DNA of 64,000 nucleotides from Isoptericola sediminis (lineage in GTDB: Bacteria; Actinomycetota; Actinomycetes; Actinomycetales; Cellulomonadaceae). The position numbers and the translations under genes are program-made. Where the stretch lies: the NCBI RefSeq assembly GCF_013085345.1, contig NZ_JABFAJ010000017.1, positions 1 through 64,000 of the forward strand, written 5' to 3'. Shown here one piece after another: positions 1-8,025 of the stretch; position 1 is the first letter of the stretch; each line of letters begins with the position of its first letter. The notes under the pieces were generated by a model, which worked only from the letters and a program-made list of their open reading frames with translations, ran no database searches and was not told the origin of the DNA.

Positions 1-235
1 TCGGCGCGTCGCCCGTGGCGGGGGCAGGCGCCGGCCCCGGCGACGGGGCGGGGGCCGGAGCGGGCGACGGGGCCGGCGTCGGGGCCGGGGACGCACCGCT
101 GCCGAACGCGGCGGGACCCGCACCGGGGACCGGCGCCGAACCCGCGGACTGCGCGCTCTCCCGTGCGGCCGCGGCCGCACGCTCACGCTCTCTGATCTCC
201 CGACGCGTCATCGGCCGGGACGTGTTGTCACTCAT
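1..235 (-). CDS. Ala/Pro-rich hypothetical protein, N-terminal part only
   Basis: The ATG at 235 lies inside an ATGAGTGA overlap with the nadD stop, so the two genes are translationally coupled. About 78 residues are visible before the window ends. A charged start rich in Arg and Glu ([19 protein letters not shown]) is followed by an Ala-rich helix and then a low-complexity Pro/Ala/Ser/Gly stretch. Proteins with this kind of start often lie between nadD and rsfS in Micrococcales, and some carry a membrane segment further on; that is recalled knowledge, and the rest of this protein cannot be seen. I do not assign a function. Confidence 0.75.
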   Translation of the reverse strand, partial: MSDNTSRPMTRREIRERERAAAAARESAQSAGSAPVPGAGPAAFGSGASPAPTPAPSPAPAPAPSPGPAPAPATGDAP

Positions 236-833
236 CGAGACCTCGATACAGACCGTGCTTGGCGATGTACTGGACGACGCCGTCCGGGACCAGGTACCAG
301 ACCGGCAGGCCCGCGGCGGCGCGGCGGCGGCAGTCGGTCGACGAGATCGCGAGGGCGGGGACCTCGAGCGTCGTCACGCCGTGGGTCGGCAGCTCGTCGA
401 CCGTGAGCGAGTGGCCCGGCCGCGTCACCGCGACGAAGTGCGCCATCTCCCACAGGTCCCCGGCGTCCTTCCACGTGAGGATCTGCTCGATGGCGTCCGC
501 GCCGGTGATGAAGTGGAGATCGGCGTCGGGACGCGCCGCCTGCAGGTCGCGCAACGTGTCGACCGTGTAGGTCAGACCCGGCCGGTCGATGTCGGCCCGG
601 CTGACGGTGAACCGGGGGTTGGACGCCGTCGCGATGACGGTCATCAGGTACCGGTGCTCGGCCGGTGAGACCTGGGCGTCCTGCTTGAAGCTGGGCTTGC
701 CGGTGGGGACGAACACGACCTCGTCGAGGTCGAGCAGCGCCGCCGCCTCGCTCGCCGCGACGAGGTGGCCGTGATGGATCGGGTCGAACGTCCCGCCCAT
801 CACCCCGATCCGGGGTCTCGCCTGCTCGCTCAC
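228..833 (-). CDS. nadD: Nicotinate-nucleotide adenylyltransferase
   Basis: NadD transfers AMP from ATP to nicotinate mononucleotide, giving deamido-NAD in NAD biosynthesis. The 201-residue protein has the nucleotidyltransferase signature [11 protein letters not shown] at residues 13-23 and the C-terminal ISSTDCRRR motif, the family's ISSTxxR element. Its length is normal. It sits downstream of proA and the 50-residue membrane protein gene, and its last 8 bases overlap the start of the Ala/Pro-rich protein. This nadD position next to the proBA/obg cluster is common in actinobacteria. Confidence 0.97.
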   Translation of the reverse strand: MSEQARPRIGVMGGTFDPIHHGHLVAASEAAALLDLDEVVFVPTGKPSFKQDAQVSPAEHRYLMTVIATASNPRFTVSRADIDRPGLTYTVDTLRDLQAARPDADLHFITGADAIEQILTWKDAGDLWEMAHFVAVTRPGHSLTVDELPTHGVTTLEVPALAISSTDCRRRAAAGLPVWYLVPDGVVQYIAKHGLYRGLDE

Positions 834-850
834 GTGCTGTCGCGGCGTCG

Positions 851-1003
851 TCAGTGCTTGTTGTGCGCGTTGCGGAAGGCGTACGTCGCCAGCAGCGCGA
901 CGACGAAACCACCGAACGCGAGCACACCGAACAGGACCGGCGGGATCTCGAACCCGGAGTGCTCAACGGCCTCTTCAGCGGCAAGGACGGCGATGTGCAG
1001 CAC
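851..1003 (-). CDS. Small 50-residue membrane protein between proA and nadD
   Basis: This short gene starts with GTG at 1003 behind a good ribosome site (GAGGAG, 5-6 nt upstream). The product is 50 residues: an Ala/Glu-rich N-terminus, one hydrophobic helix (about residues 22-40) and a basic tail ending in FRNAHNKH. Very similar peptides, with the same Arg/Asn/His-rich tail, are found at this position in many actinobacteria as uncharacterised membrane proteins. It lies 18 bp from the nadD start and 57 bp after proA, so it is probably cotranscribed. Its role is unknown; the conserved tail on the cytoplasmic side suggests a binding surface. Confidence 0.8.
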   Translation of the reverse strand: MLHIAVLAAEEAVEHSGFEIPPVLFGVLAFGGFVVALLATYAFRNAHNKH

Positions 1004-1060
1004 GAGTGCTCCTCAGTGATGGTCCGGACGGTTCGCAGCACAGTCTCTCACGACGCGGGG

Positions 1061-2392
1061 TCAGGGCCGCACGTGGCCGTCGCCGTGCACGACCCACTTG
1101 GTGGTGGTGAGCTCGGCGAGACCCATCGGGCCACGGGCGTGCAGCTTCTGCGTCGAGATCCCGAGCTCCGCACCCATGCCGAACTGGGCGCCGTCGGTGA
1201 ACCGTGTCGACGCGTTCACCAGGACGGCCGCGGCGTCGACCTCCGCGACGAACCGTTCGGACGCCGCGAGGTCGTTCGTGACGATGGCCTCGGAGTGCCC
1301 CGAGCTCCACGTGCGGATGTGCTCGATCGCCTCGTCGAGCGAGTCGACGACGCGCACGGCGAGCTCCGCCGCGAGGTACTCCGTGGCCCAGTCCTCCTCG
1401 GTGGCCGCCAGCACCTCGACGCTCTCGGGCGCCTGGCCCGCGGTCCGGTCGTCGACGTGCAGCACGACCCCGGCACCGCCCAGCGCCGCGAGCGCGGCCG
1501 GCAGGAACCGGTCGGCGACGTCGGCGTGCACGAGCAGCGTCTCGGCCGCGTTGCACACACCGACGCGCTGGGTCTTGGCGTTCATGACGATCTCGACGGC
1601 CGAGGCGACGTCGGCGGCGGCGTCCACGTAGACGTGGACGTTGCCGGTGCCGGTCTCGATGACGGGCACGGTGGACTGCTCGACGACCGTCCGGATCAGG
1701 TCGGCGCCCCCGCGGGGGACGAGGAGGTCGACGAGACCGCGGGCCTGCATGAGCGCGACGCCGCCGGGTCGGCCGTGCGCGTCGATGGACTGCACGAGGT
1801 CGGCGGGCAGGCCCTGCGCCGTCAGACCCCGTCGCATCACGTCGACGATGACCGTGTTCGAGGACGCGGCGGCGCTGCCCCCGCGCAGGATGACCGCGTT
1901 GCCGGACTTCAGCGCGAGCCCGGCGGCGTCGACCGTGACGTTCGGCCGCGCCTCGTAGATCATGCCGACCACGCCCAGCGGCACGCGCAGCCGGCGCAGC
2001 CGCAGGCCGTTGGGGAGCGTCCGGCCCGTCACGACCTCGCCGACCGGGTCCGGGAGCCCGGCGACCTCACGCAGGGCCTCCGCGATGGCGGCGACCCGCT
2101 CGTCGGTCAGCGCCAGCCGGTCCAGGAGGCCGTCGCTCATGCCGTGCTCGCGACCGCGGCGCAGGTCCTCGGCGTTGGCGGCCACGATCTCGCCGGAGGC
2201 CGCGACGAGGGAGTCGGCCAGCGCGTGCAGCGCGGCGTCCTTGGTGGCACGGGTCGCGGTCGCCAGGGACCGGGCGGCGACCTGGGACCGCCGGGCGACG
2301 TCCTGCACCGCGGCGAGCACCTCGGCGTCCGGCTGCGGTCGCTGCGCGGGTCCGGGCGTCGTGCCGGCGGAGGGTTCGAACGTCGTGGTCAT
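1061..2392 (-). CDS. proA: Gamma-glutamyl phosphate reductase (glutamate-5-semialdehyde dehydrogenase)
   Basis: ProA reduces gamma-glutamyl phosphate to glutamate-5-semialdehyde with NADPH, the second step of proline synthesis. The protein has 443 residues, usual for the family, with the aldehyde dehydrogenase-like fold, the [18 protein letters not shown] region and a Cys-containing active-site segment ([12 protein letters not shown]). It starts 10 bp after the end of proB, so the two are clearly an operon. A short Ala/Thr/Pro N-terminus (residues 1-20) precedes the conserved domain. Confidence 0.97.
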   Translation of the reverse strand: MTTTFEPSAGTTPGPAQRPQPDAEVLAAVQDVARRSQVAARSLATATRATKDAALHALADSLVAASGEIVAANAEDLRRGREHGMSDGLLDRLALTDERVAAIAEALREVAGLPDPVGEVVTGRTLPNGLRLRRLRVPLGVVGMIYEARPNVTVDAAGLALKSGNAVILRGGSAAASSNTVIVDVMRRGLTAQGLPADLVQSIDAHGRPGGVALMQARGLVDLLVPRGGADLIRTVVEQSTVPVIETGTGNVHVYVDAAADVASAVEIVMNAKTQRVGVCNAAETLLVHADVADRFLPAALAALGGAGVVLHVDDRTAGQAPESVEVLAATEEDWATEYLAAELAVRVVDSLDEAIEHIRTWSSGHSEAIVTNDLAASERFVAEVDAAAVLVNASTRFTDGAQFGMGAELGISTQKLHARGPMGLAELTTTKWVVHGDGHVRP

Positions 2393-2402
2393 GCGTTCGA
2401 GA

Positions 2403-3557
2403 CTACGACGACGACGGCGGTGAGGACAGGCCGTTCCGCCCTTCGAGCACGAGGTCGTCGCGATGGACCACCTCGCGGTCGTACCCCTCCCCCAGCTCCT
2501 CGCGCAGGGCGTAGGTGGACCGTCCCAGCAGGTCGGGAAGGTCGCCGGCGTCGTAGGCGACCAGGCCCCGGGCCACGACCGTCCCGTCGGGCCCGACCAG
2601 CTCCACCGGGTCGCCGGTCTCGAAGTGTCCCTCCACCCGGGTGATCCCGGCCGGCAGGAGGGAGGCCCGTCCGCCGAGCACCGCGCGGGTGGCGCCGTCG
2701 TCGAGGTGCAGCCGGCCCTCGGTGCGCGCGGCGTGCGCGATCCACAGCCGACGGGCCGTCGACCGTTTGCCGCCGGCGGCGAAGAAGGTGCCGACGTCCT
2801 CGCCCGCGAGGGCCCGCGCGACGTTGTCCGCGCAGGTCAGCACCACCGGCACCCCGTCCTGGGTGGCGATGCGGACCGACTCGAGCTTGGTGACCATCCC
2901 GCCGGTGCCGACCGCGCTCCCCCGGCCCGTGACCTCGACGCCGGCCACCTGCGCCAGGTCGGCGACGTGGCTGATCCGGCGGGCGCCGGGCCGGCTGGGC
3001 GGGGCGTCGTGCAGGCCGTCGACGTCGGTGAGCAGCACCATCGCGTCGGCACGCACCAGGTGCGAGACGAGGGCGGCGAGCCGGTCGTTGTCCCCGAAGC
3101 GCAGCTCGTCGACGGTGACCGCGTCGTTCTCGTTGACCACGGGCACGACGCGCAGGGCGAGCAGCTTCTCCAGGGACCGCTGGGCGTTGCGGTACCGGGC
3201 CCGACGCACCGTGTCCTCGGCCGTCAGCAGCGCCTGGCCGACCCGGATGTCGTGCGTGGCGAACGCCTCGCTGTACCGGGCCACGAGCTGCCCCTGGCCC
3301 AGCATGGCGCACGCCTGCATGGTGGCCAGGTCACGGGGGCGAGCGCTCAGTCCCGCCGGCCCGATCCCGGCGGCGATGGCCCCGGAGGTCACGAGGACGA
3401 CCTCCTGACCCTCCCGGTGCCGTGCCGCGAGCACGTCGACCAGCGACCGCAGCGCACCGAGGTCGAGGTGGCCGTCGGCGCGCGTGAGCGACGACGAACC
3501 GATCTTGACGACGATCCGGCGGGCGGCCGGCAGAGCGGAGCGGGACTGGGCGTTCAC
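2403..3557 (-). CDS. proB: Glutamate 5-kinase with C-terminal PUA domain
   Basis: ProB phosphorylates glutamate to gamma-glutamyl phosphate, the feedback-inhibited first step of proline synthesis. I chose the GTG at 3557 because it follows GGAGG at good spacing and puts the kinase motif ([12 protein letters not shown]) near residue 15; the open frame extends further upstream but without family character. The 384-residue product has the amino-acid kinase domain (motifs NENDAVTV and GTGGMVTK) and a C-terminal PUA domain of about 75 residues. It begins 25 bp after obgE ends. Confidence 0.96.
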   Translation of the reverse strand: MNAQSRSALPAARRIVVKIGSSSLTRADGHLDLGALRSLVDVLAARHREGQEVVLVTSGAIAAGIGPAGLSARPRDLATMQACAMLGQGQLVARYSEAFATHDIRVGQALLTAEDTVRRARYRNAQRSLEKLLALRVVPVVNENDAVTVDELRFGDNDRLAALVSHLVRADAMVLLTDVDGLHDAPPSRPGARRISHVADLAQVAGVEVTGRGSAVGTGGMVTKLESVRIATQDGVPVVLTCADNVARALAGEDVGTFFAAGGKRSTARRLWIAHAARTEGRLHLDDGATRAVLGGRASLLPAGITRVEGHFETGDPVELVGPDGTVVARGLVAYDAGDLPDLLGRSTYALREELGEGYDREVVHRDDLVLEGRNGLSSPPSSS

Positions 3558-3582
3558 GCCTCCATCATCCCCGACCCGGCGC

Positions 3583-5106
3583 TCAGTCGTCGGAGGGGTC
3601 CGCCCAGTGGCCGGCCTCGCGCTCGGTCCACAGCTCCTCGCGGGCGGCCGTCTTGGCGTCCATCCGCTCGACGAAGTCACGACGCTTCTCGGAGCGCGTC
3701 GGGCGGCGGCTCTCCTCGAGGCGGCGGTCCTGCCCGCGGGCGCCGAGCAGCTCCGCACCCGTGGACAGCGTCGGCTCCCAGTCGAAGACCACGGCGTCCT
3801 GGTCGGTGCCGATGCGGACCTCGTCGCCGGCCACGGCGCCGGCCTCGAGGAGCTTGTCCTCGACCCCGAGCTTGGCGAGGCGGTCGGCGAGGAACCCGAC
3901 GGCCTCGTCGTTGTTGAAGTCGGTCTGCCGCACCCAGCGCTGCGGCTTGCTGCCCTGGACGAGGTAGTAGACGTCCCCGGTGGACCCGTCCGTGCGGCGC
4001 ACGACGGTGAACCCGGAGTCGTCGACGGCCCGGGGCCGCAGCACGACGCGTGCGGGCTCCGGCGCCGGGGCGGCGGCCCGGGCCTGCTCCACGAGCTCGG
4101 CGAGGGCGAAGGTGAGGGCCTTCAGCCCCTCGTGCGAGGCCGTCGAGATCTCGAAGACGCGCAGCCCGCGGGCCTCGAGGTCGGGCCGGACGAACTCGGC
4201 CAGCTCCCGCGCCTCGGGCACGTCGATCTTGTTGAGCACGACGAGCTGGGGGCGCTCGGTGAGCGGCACGCGGCCGCCCTGGATGTCGAGGTCGCCGGCG
4301 TAGGCCGCCAGCTCCGCCTCGAGGACCTCCAGGTCGGTGATCGGGTCGCGGCCGGGTTCCAGCGTGGCGCAGTCCAGCACGTGCACGATCACGGCGGTGC
4401 GCTCGATGTGCCGCAGGAACTCCAGGCCGAGGCCCTTGCCCTCGCTCGCACCGGGCAGCAGCCCGGGCACGTCGGCGATGGTGTAGCGGGTCGACCCCGC
4501 CTGCACGACGCCGAGGTTCGGCACGAGGGTGGTGAACGGGTAGTCGGCGATCTTGGGCCGGGCCGCCGAGACCGCGGCGATCAGCGAGGACTTGCCGGCG
4601 CTGGGGAAGCCCACGAGGGCGACGTCCGCGATGGTCTTGACCTCGAGCGTGACGTCACGCTCCTCGCCGGGCTCGCCCAGCAGGGCGAAACCGGGGGCCT
4701 TGCGCTTCGGCGAGGCGAGCGCCCGGTTGCCCAGGCCGCCGCGCCCGCCCGCGGCCACGACGTACTCGGCACCGATCCCGACGAGGTCGGCCAGCACGGT
4801 GCCGTCGCGGTCCTTGACGACGGTGCCGTCGGGGACGCTGAGCACCAGGTCGTCGCCCTGGGCCCCGTGCCGGTCGCCGCCCATGCCCTGTCCGCCGTTG
4901 GCCGCCTTGCGGTGCGGCGAGTGGTGGTAGTCGAGCAGCGTCGTCGTCTGCCCGTCGACGACCAGCCGGACGCTGCCGCCGTCACCCCCGTTGCCGCCGT
5001 CGGGGCCGCCGAGCGGCTTGAACTTCTCGCGGTGCACGGAGGCGACCCCGTGCCCGCCGGACCCCCCGGCCGCGTGGAGCACGACTCGATCGACGAAGCT
5101 GGCCAT
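3583..5106 (-). CDS. obgE: Obg/CgtA family ribosome-associated GTPase
   Basis: Obg is a GTPase that binds the large ribosomal subunit and links ribosome assembly with stress and nucleotide levels. Three domains are visible: the glycine-rich Obg fold (residues 1-158, with GGSGGHG and GGDGGSV motifs), the G domain (P-loop [16 protein letters not shown] switch II, NKID specificity motif) and a C-terminal OCT domain with a charged tail, giving 507 residues. It follows rpmA in the usual rplU-rpmA-obg order, but a strong hairpin at 5163-5201 separates it from rpmA and probably lowers read-through. Confidence 0.97.
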   Translation of the reverse strand: MASFVDRVVLHAAGGSGGHGVASVHREKFKPLGGPDGGNGGDGGSVRLVVDGQTTTLLDYHHSPHRKAANGGQGMGGDRHGAQGDDLVLSVPDGTVVKDRDGTVLADLVGIGAEYVVAAGGRGGLGNRALASPKRKAPGFALLGEPGEERDVTLEVKTIADVALVGFPSAGKSSLIAAVSAARPKIADYPFTTLVPNLGVVQAGSTRYTIADVPGLLPGASEGKGLGLEFLRHIERTAVIVHVLDCATLEPGRDPITDLEVLEAELAAYAGDLDIQGGRVPLTERPQLVVLNKIDVPEARELAEFVRPDLEARGLRVFEISTASHEGLKALTFALAELVEQARAAAPAPEPARVVLRPRAVDDSGFTVVRRTDGSTGDVYYLVQGSKPQRWVRQTDFNNDEAVGFLADRLAKLGVEDKLLEAGAVAGDEVRIGTDQDAVVFDWEPTLSTGAELLGARGQDRRLEESRRPTRSEKRRDFVERMDAKTAAREELWTEREAGHWADPSDD

Positions 5107-5162
5107 GGGTAGATCCTCTCAGGTGAGCGTGCGCCACCACGACGGACGGGTGGCCGGACGCG

Positions 5163-5201
5163 CACGAGGGGCGCACCCCACTCGGTGGTGCGCCCCTCGT
5201 G
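5163..5201 (-). terminator. Perfect 15-bp hairpin between rpmA and obgE
   Basis: Arms at 5163-5177 and 5187-5201 pair perfectly over 15 bp around a 9-nt loop. No U-tract follows on either strand, as is common for actinobacterial terminators. It probably acts as a partial terminator or a processing/stability element that sets the ratio of ribosomal protein mRNA to obgE mRNA. Confidence 0.7.
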
Positions 5202-5237
5202 ACGGACGGTGCAGCGTGGCTGCGGTGCCGGGTCGGC

Positions 5238-5495
5238 TCAGACCTGGGCCGCGACGATGTCGACGACCTTGCGGCCGCGACGGGTGCCGAAGGCGACCTC
5301 GCCGGCCGACAGGGCGAACAGGGTGTCGTCGCCGCCACGGCCGACGTTCTCGCCGGGGTGGAAGTGGGTGCCGCGCTGGCGGACGATGATCTCGCCGGCG
5401 TTGACGACCTGGCCCGCGTAGCGCTTCACGCCGAGGGACTTGGCGTTCGAGTCACGACCGTTGCGCGAGGAGCTCGCGCCCTTCTTGTGTGCCAT
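5238..5495 (-). CDS. rpmA: 50S ribosomal protein L27
   Basis: L27 lies near the peptidyl-transferase centre of the large subunit. The 85-residue protein begins [19 protein letters not shown] and contains the conserved [20 protein letters not shown] region and GRKVV near the end. It follows rplU by 66 bp and is transcribed with it. The N-terminus is the mature type, without the cleavable extension seen in Firmicutes. Confidence 0.98.
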   Translation of the reverse strand: MAHKKGASSSRNGRDSNAKSLGVKRYAGQVVNAGEIIVRQRGTHFHPGENVGRGGDDTLFALSAGEVAFGTRRGRKVVDIVAAQV

Positions 5496-5561
5496 CTCAA
5501 TCCTGCTTTCTCGTCAGTACGAAGAGTGTGGGGAACCGTGCGGGCCGGGGCCCGCCGGACA

Positions 5562-5870
5562 TCACTTGATACCGGTGACCTTCAGGCGGGTCAGCTGCTG
5601 GCGGTGACCCTGGCGCTTCCGGTAGCCGGTCTTGTTCTTGTACTTGTGGATCGTGATCTTCGGACCCTTGGCGTCCTTCACGACCTCGGCGGTGACCTTG
5701 ACCTTCGCCAGCTTCTCGGCGTCGGTGGTCACGGTGTCGCCGTCCACGAGCAGGATCGCGGTCAGCTCGACGGTGTCACCGGCCGAGCCCTGGACCCGGT
5801 CCGTGACGACGATGTCCCCGACGGACACCTTCTCCTGCCGGCCACCGGCCTTGACGATCGCGTACACCAT
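5562..5870 (-). CDS. rplU: 50S ribosomal protein L21
   Basis: L21 binds 23S rRNA in the large subunit. I used the ATG at 5870 ([12 protein letters not shown]), the conserved family start, giving 102 residues. An in-frame ATG at 5882 would add MSIN; an AGGAG lies 2 nt before that ATG and 14 nt before the 5870 one, so the exact start is unsettled. The C-terminal [17 protein letters not shown] block is characteristic. It is the first gene of the rplU-rpmA-obgE-proBA run and has a promoter at 6013-6042. Confidence 0.96.
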   Translation of the reverse strand: MVYAIVKAGGRQEKVSVGDIVVTDRVQGSAGDTVELTAILLVDGDTVTTDAEKLAKVKVTAEVVKDAKGPKITIHKYKNKTGYRKRQGHRQQLTRLKVTGIK

Positions 5871-6012
5871 GTTGATGCTCATCTCTCCTGGTCTTGGCGT
5901 GCTCACCCGACGTCGGTCACCGGCTTGGTCTGGAACTCGCACCGCCGCGGCGGTGGAGTGCGGTGCGCCGAGGGCACACGGGACAGGCGCGCTCACAACG
6001 CGCCGACGCAAT

Positions 6013-6042
6013 ACCTTACGCGACCGGCCCTCGGCGGATCAA
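6013..6042 (-). promoter_or_regulatory. Sigma70-type promoter for rplU-rpmA
   Basis: On the minus strand TTGATC (6042-6037) and TAAGGT (6018-6013) are separated by 18 bp, matching a housekeeping -35/-10 pair. Transcription would start near 6006, leaving a leader of about 125-135 nt before rplU, long enough for ribosomal protein leader control, although I see no clear structure. Confidence 0.6.
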
Positions 6043-6125
6043 CCTGGCCCGACGGACCGGACCGTGAGGTGGGCCACGTCACGGGCAGGTCTGCGAGCGG
6101 GGCACGGCCGTCGGACCATGGTCGC

Positions 6126-6731
6126 ATGAGCCCCGTCCGCGACGACGCCGTCCCCGTGGACGGGCACGACGCCGTGGCAGCCGCGATGCGCGCGGTGGAC
6201 CGGCGCGGGTTCCTGCCGCGGGCGCAGCGGGCGTCGGCCGCCTTCGACCAGCCCCTGCCCATCGGCCACGGCCAGACGTGCTCCCAGCCGTCGACCGTGG
6301 CGGCGATGCTGCGGATGCTGCGGGTCCCGCGCGGCGCCGCCGTGCTGGACGTCGGCGCCGGGTCGGGGTGGACGACGGCGCTGCTCGCCCACCTCGTCGG
6401 CCCGGAGGGCGAGGTGCTGGGCGTGGAGCGGATCGCCGACATCGCGGCGTGGGGCGCGGCGAACGTCGCGCGCGCAGGGATGCCGTGGGCCCGGCTGGTG
6501 CCGGCGGCGCCCGGCGTCCTCGGCTCGCCCCGGCCCGGCGGGTGGTCCCGCGTCCTGGTCTCGGCGTCGGCCCGGTCCCTGCCGCAGGAGCTGGTCGACC
6601 AGGTCGCACCCCGCGGACGGATGGTCATCCCGGTGGGCCACCTGATGATCGTCCTCGACCGCGACGCCGACGGCACCGTCCGCACGACGCAGGAGGGCAC
6701 CTACAGCTTCGTCCCGCTCGTGGAGGACTGA
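6126..6731 (+). CDS. Protein-L-isoaspartate O-methyltransferase family protein
   Basis: The 201-residue protein has the PIMT/SAM methyltransferase pattern: QPLPIGHGQTCSQPSTVA, matching the family's substrate-binding GxGQTxSQP motif, then the SAM motif LDVGAGSGWTTALLA and ending in a TYSFVPLVE element. Such enzymes methylate isoaspartyl residues for protein repair. The ATG at 6126 is the natural start because upstream codons lack family similarity. It diverges from the rplU operon and converges with the GNAT gene, with 15 bp between stops. Confidence 0.88.
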   Translation: MSPVRDDAVPVDGHDAVAAAMRAVDRRGFLPRAQRASAAFDQPLPIGHGQTCSQPSTVAAMLRMLRVPRGAAVLDVGAGSGWTTALLAHLVGPEGEVLGVERIADIAAWGAANVARAGMPWARLVPAAPGVLGSPRPGGWSRVLVSASARSLPQELVDQVAPRGRMVIPVGHLMIVLDRDADGTVRTTQEGTYSFVPLVED

Positions 6732-6746
6732 GAGCTCATCAGCGAT

Positions 6747-7310
6747 TCAGAGCCGGGCCGCGCCGGCCTGCAGCACGTACCGACGTCCGGTGAGTCCGAC
6801 GTGGGCCAGGTCGCCGTCGGCGGCAGCGCGCTCCACGGGCCCACTGTCCTCGAAGCCAAGCTTCTCCAGCACACGCACCGACGGCTGGTTCTCGACGGTG
6901 ACGTCCGCGCGCACCGCAGTCACCTCGGGAAGCCCGAACAGGTAGTCCAGCAGCAGCCGGACGGCGCGGGTCGCCACACCGCGACCCTGCTCACCCGCGA
7001 CGACCGTGTAGTAGATCTCGACGACCCCGTCGGTCTCCGTGACCGAACCCCCGGTCGAGCCCAGGTAGGAGTCGTCCGCCGCGTCGGCGATCGTCAGTGA
7101 CAGCACCTCGTGCTCGGTTCCGTACGCGGAGATCACATAGTCGAGCATGTCCCGGGCGCCCTGCGCCGTGCGCTGGTCCTCCGTGAAGGCCATGTGGCGG
7201 GTGGCGTCCGGGTCGGTGAGGAAGGCCGCGAACGCCGCGTGGTCGGACGGACGGTGCCGCCGGAGGACGATTCCTTCGTCAGCAAGTCCTTCGGGGCAGG
7301 GCAGCAGCAA
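6747..7310 (-). CDS. GNAT N-acetyltransferase (RimJ/RimL type)
   Basis: The 187-residue protein resembles RimJ/RimL acetyltransferases: an N-terminal LRRHRPSDHAAFAAFL strand/helix, the acetyl-CoA loop EQGRGVATRAVRLLLDY (residues about 105-121) and the closing ENQPSVRVLEKLGFE element. The substrate cannot be told from sequence. It stands alone, converging on the methyltransferase gene and about 80 bp downstream of tdk. Confidence 0.85.
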   Translation of the reverse strand: MLLPCPEGLADEGIVLRRHRPSDHAAFAAFLTDPDATRHMAFTEDQRTAQGARDMLDYVISAYGTEHEVLSLTIADAADDSYLGSTGGSVTETDGVVEIYYTVVAGEQGRGVATRAVRLLLDYLFGLPEVTAVRADVTVENQPSVRVLEKLGFEDSGPVERAAADGDLAHVGLTGRRYVLQAGAARL

Positions 7311-7388
7311 AGTGTCTCCAGGACGTGAGAGCGGCGGACGATGGGCAGTCGAGGTTACAGGGGCGCACCCACGTGGTCCAGCAAGGCC

Positions 7389-7991
7389 TCAACCGCGGTC
7401 CGGGGGGTGCACCGCCCGGTGCGCACGGCACCGCGCCTGGTAGCTCTCCGCTCCCCCGACGTACCCGGCCACGGTGGTCAGGGCGTCGGACGCGGCCTCG
7501 CGACCCGGCGCCCCGTGGAGCCGGACGTGGTAGGCGGCGTCGCGTCCGCACACCGTGCACACCGCGGTCAGCCGCGTGACCGACTCCGCCAGGGCCATGA
7601 GGGACGGCAGCGGCTCGAAGGGGCGGCCGTCGAACGTCACGGTCAGACCGGCCACGACGACGTCGACCCCGCCATCGGCGAGGTCCGTGACGACGTCCAC
7701 GAGATCGAGGCCGAGGAACTGCGCCTCGTCGACCGCGACCAGGACCGTCCCGGGCCGCAGGTGCCCGGGGATCTCGGACGCGCGGGACACCGCCCGCGAC
7801 GCCACCGCCAGCCCCGTGTGCGAGGCGATCCGCCCCGGACCGTGCCGCTCGTCCAGGGCGTGCGAGACCACCAGCACCTCGCGGCCGGCGATGCGTGCCC
7901 GGTCGACCCGGCGCACGAGCTCGGTGGTCTTGCCCGCGAACATGGGCCCACCGATGACCTCGAGACGGCCGGGGGCTCGACGGTCGTCCAT
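7389..7991 (-). CDS. tdk: Thymidine kinase
   Basis: Thymidine kinase phosphorylates thymidine with ATP in the salvage pathway. The 200-residue protein has the P-loop GGPMFAGKTTEL (residues 14-25), the DEAQFL Walker B motif, the lasso region with a C-x2-C pair (CTVCGRD) and a later Cys-His element (CRAH), consistent with the structural zinc. The length matches type II bacterial kinases. The downstream GNAT gene follows on the same strand but is not obviously related. Confidence 0.93.
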   Translation of the reverse strand: MDDRRAPGRLEVIGGPMFAGKTTELVRRVDRARIAGREVLVVSHALDERHGPGRIASHTGLAVASRAVSRASEIPGHLRPGTVLVAVDEAQFLGLDLVDVVTDLADGGVDVVVAGLTVTFDGRPFEPLPSLMALAESVTRLTAVCTVCGRDAAYHVRLHGAPGREAASDALTTVAGYVGGAESYQARCRAHRAVHPPDRG

Positions 7992-8025
7992 GACGTCCAG
8001 TCAAGCACCCCGGCCGTACGGTCGC

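Noticed and set aside
5199-6125. Upstream extension of the isoaspartate methyltransferase frame over rplU and rpmA
   Set aside because: The extension is antisense to ribosomal protein genes and lacks family similarity; the ATG at 6126 gives the normal protein.
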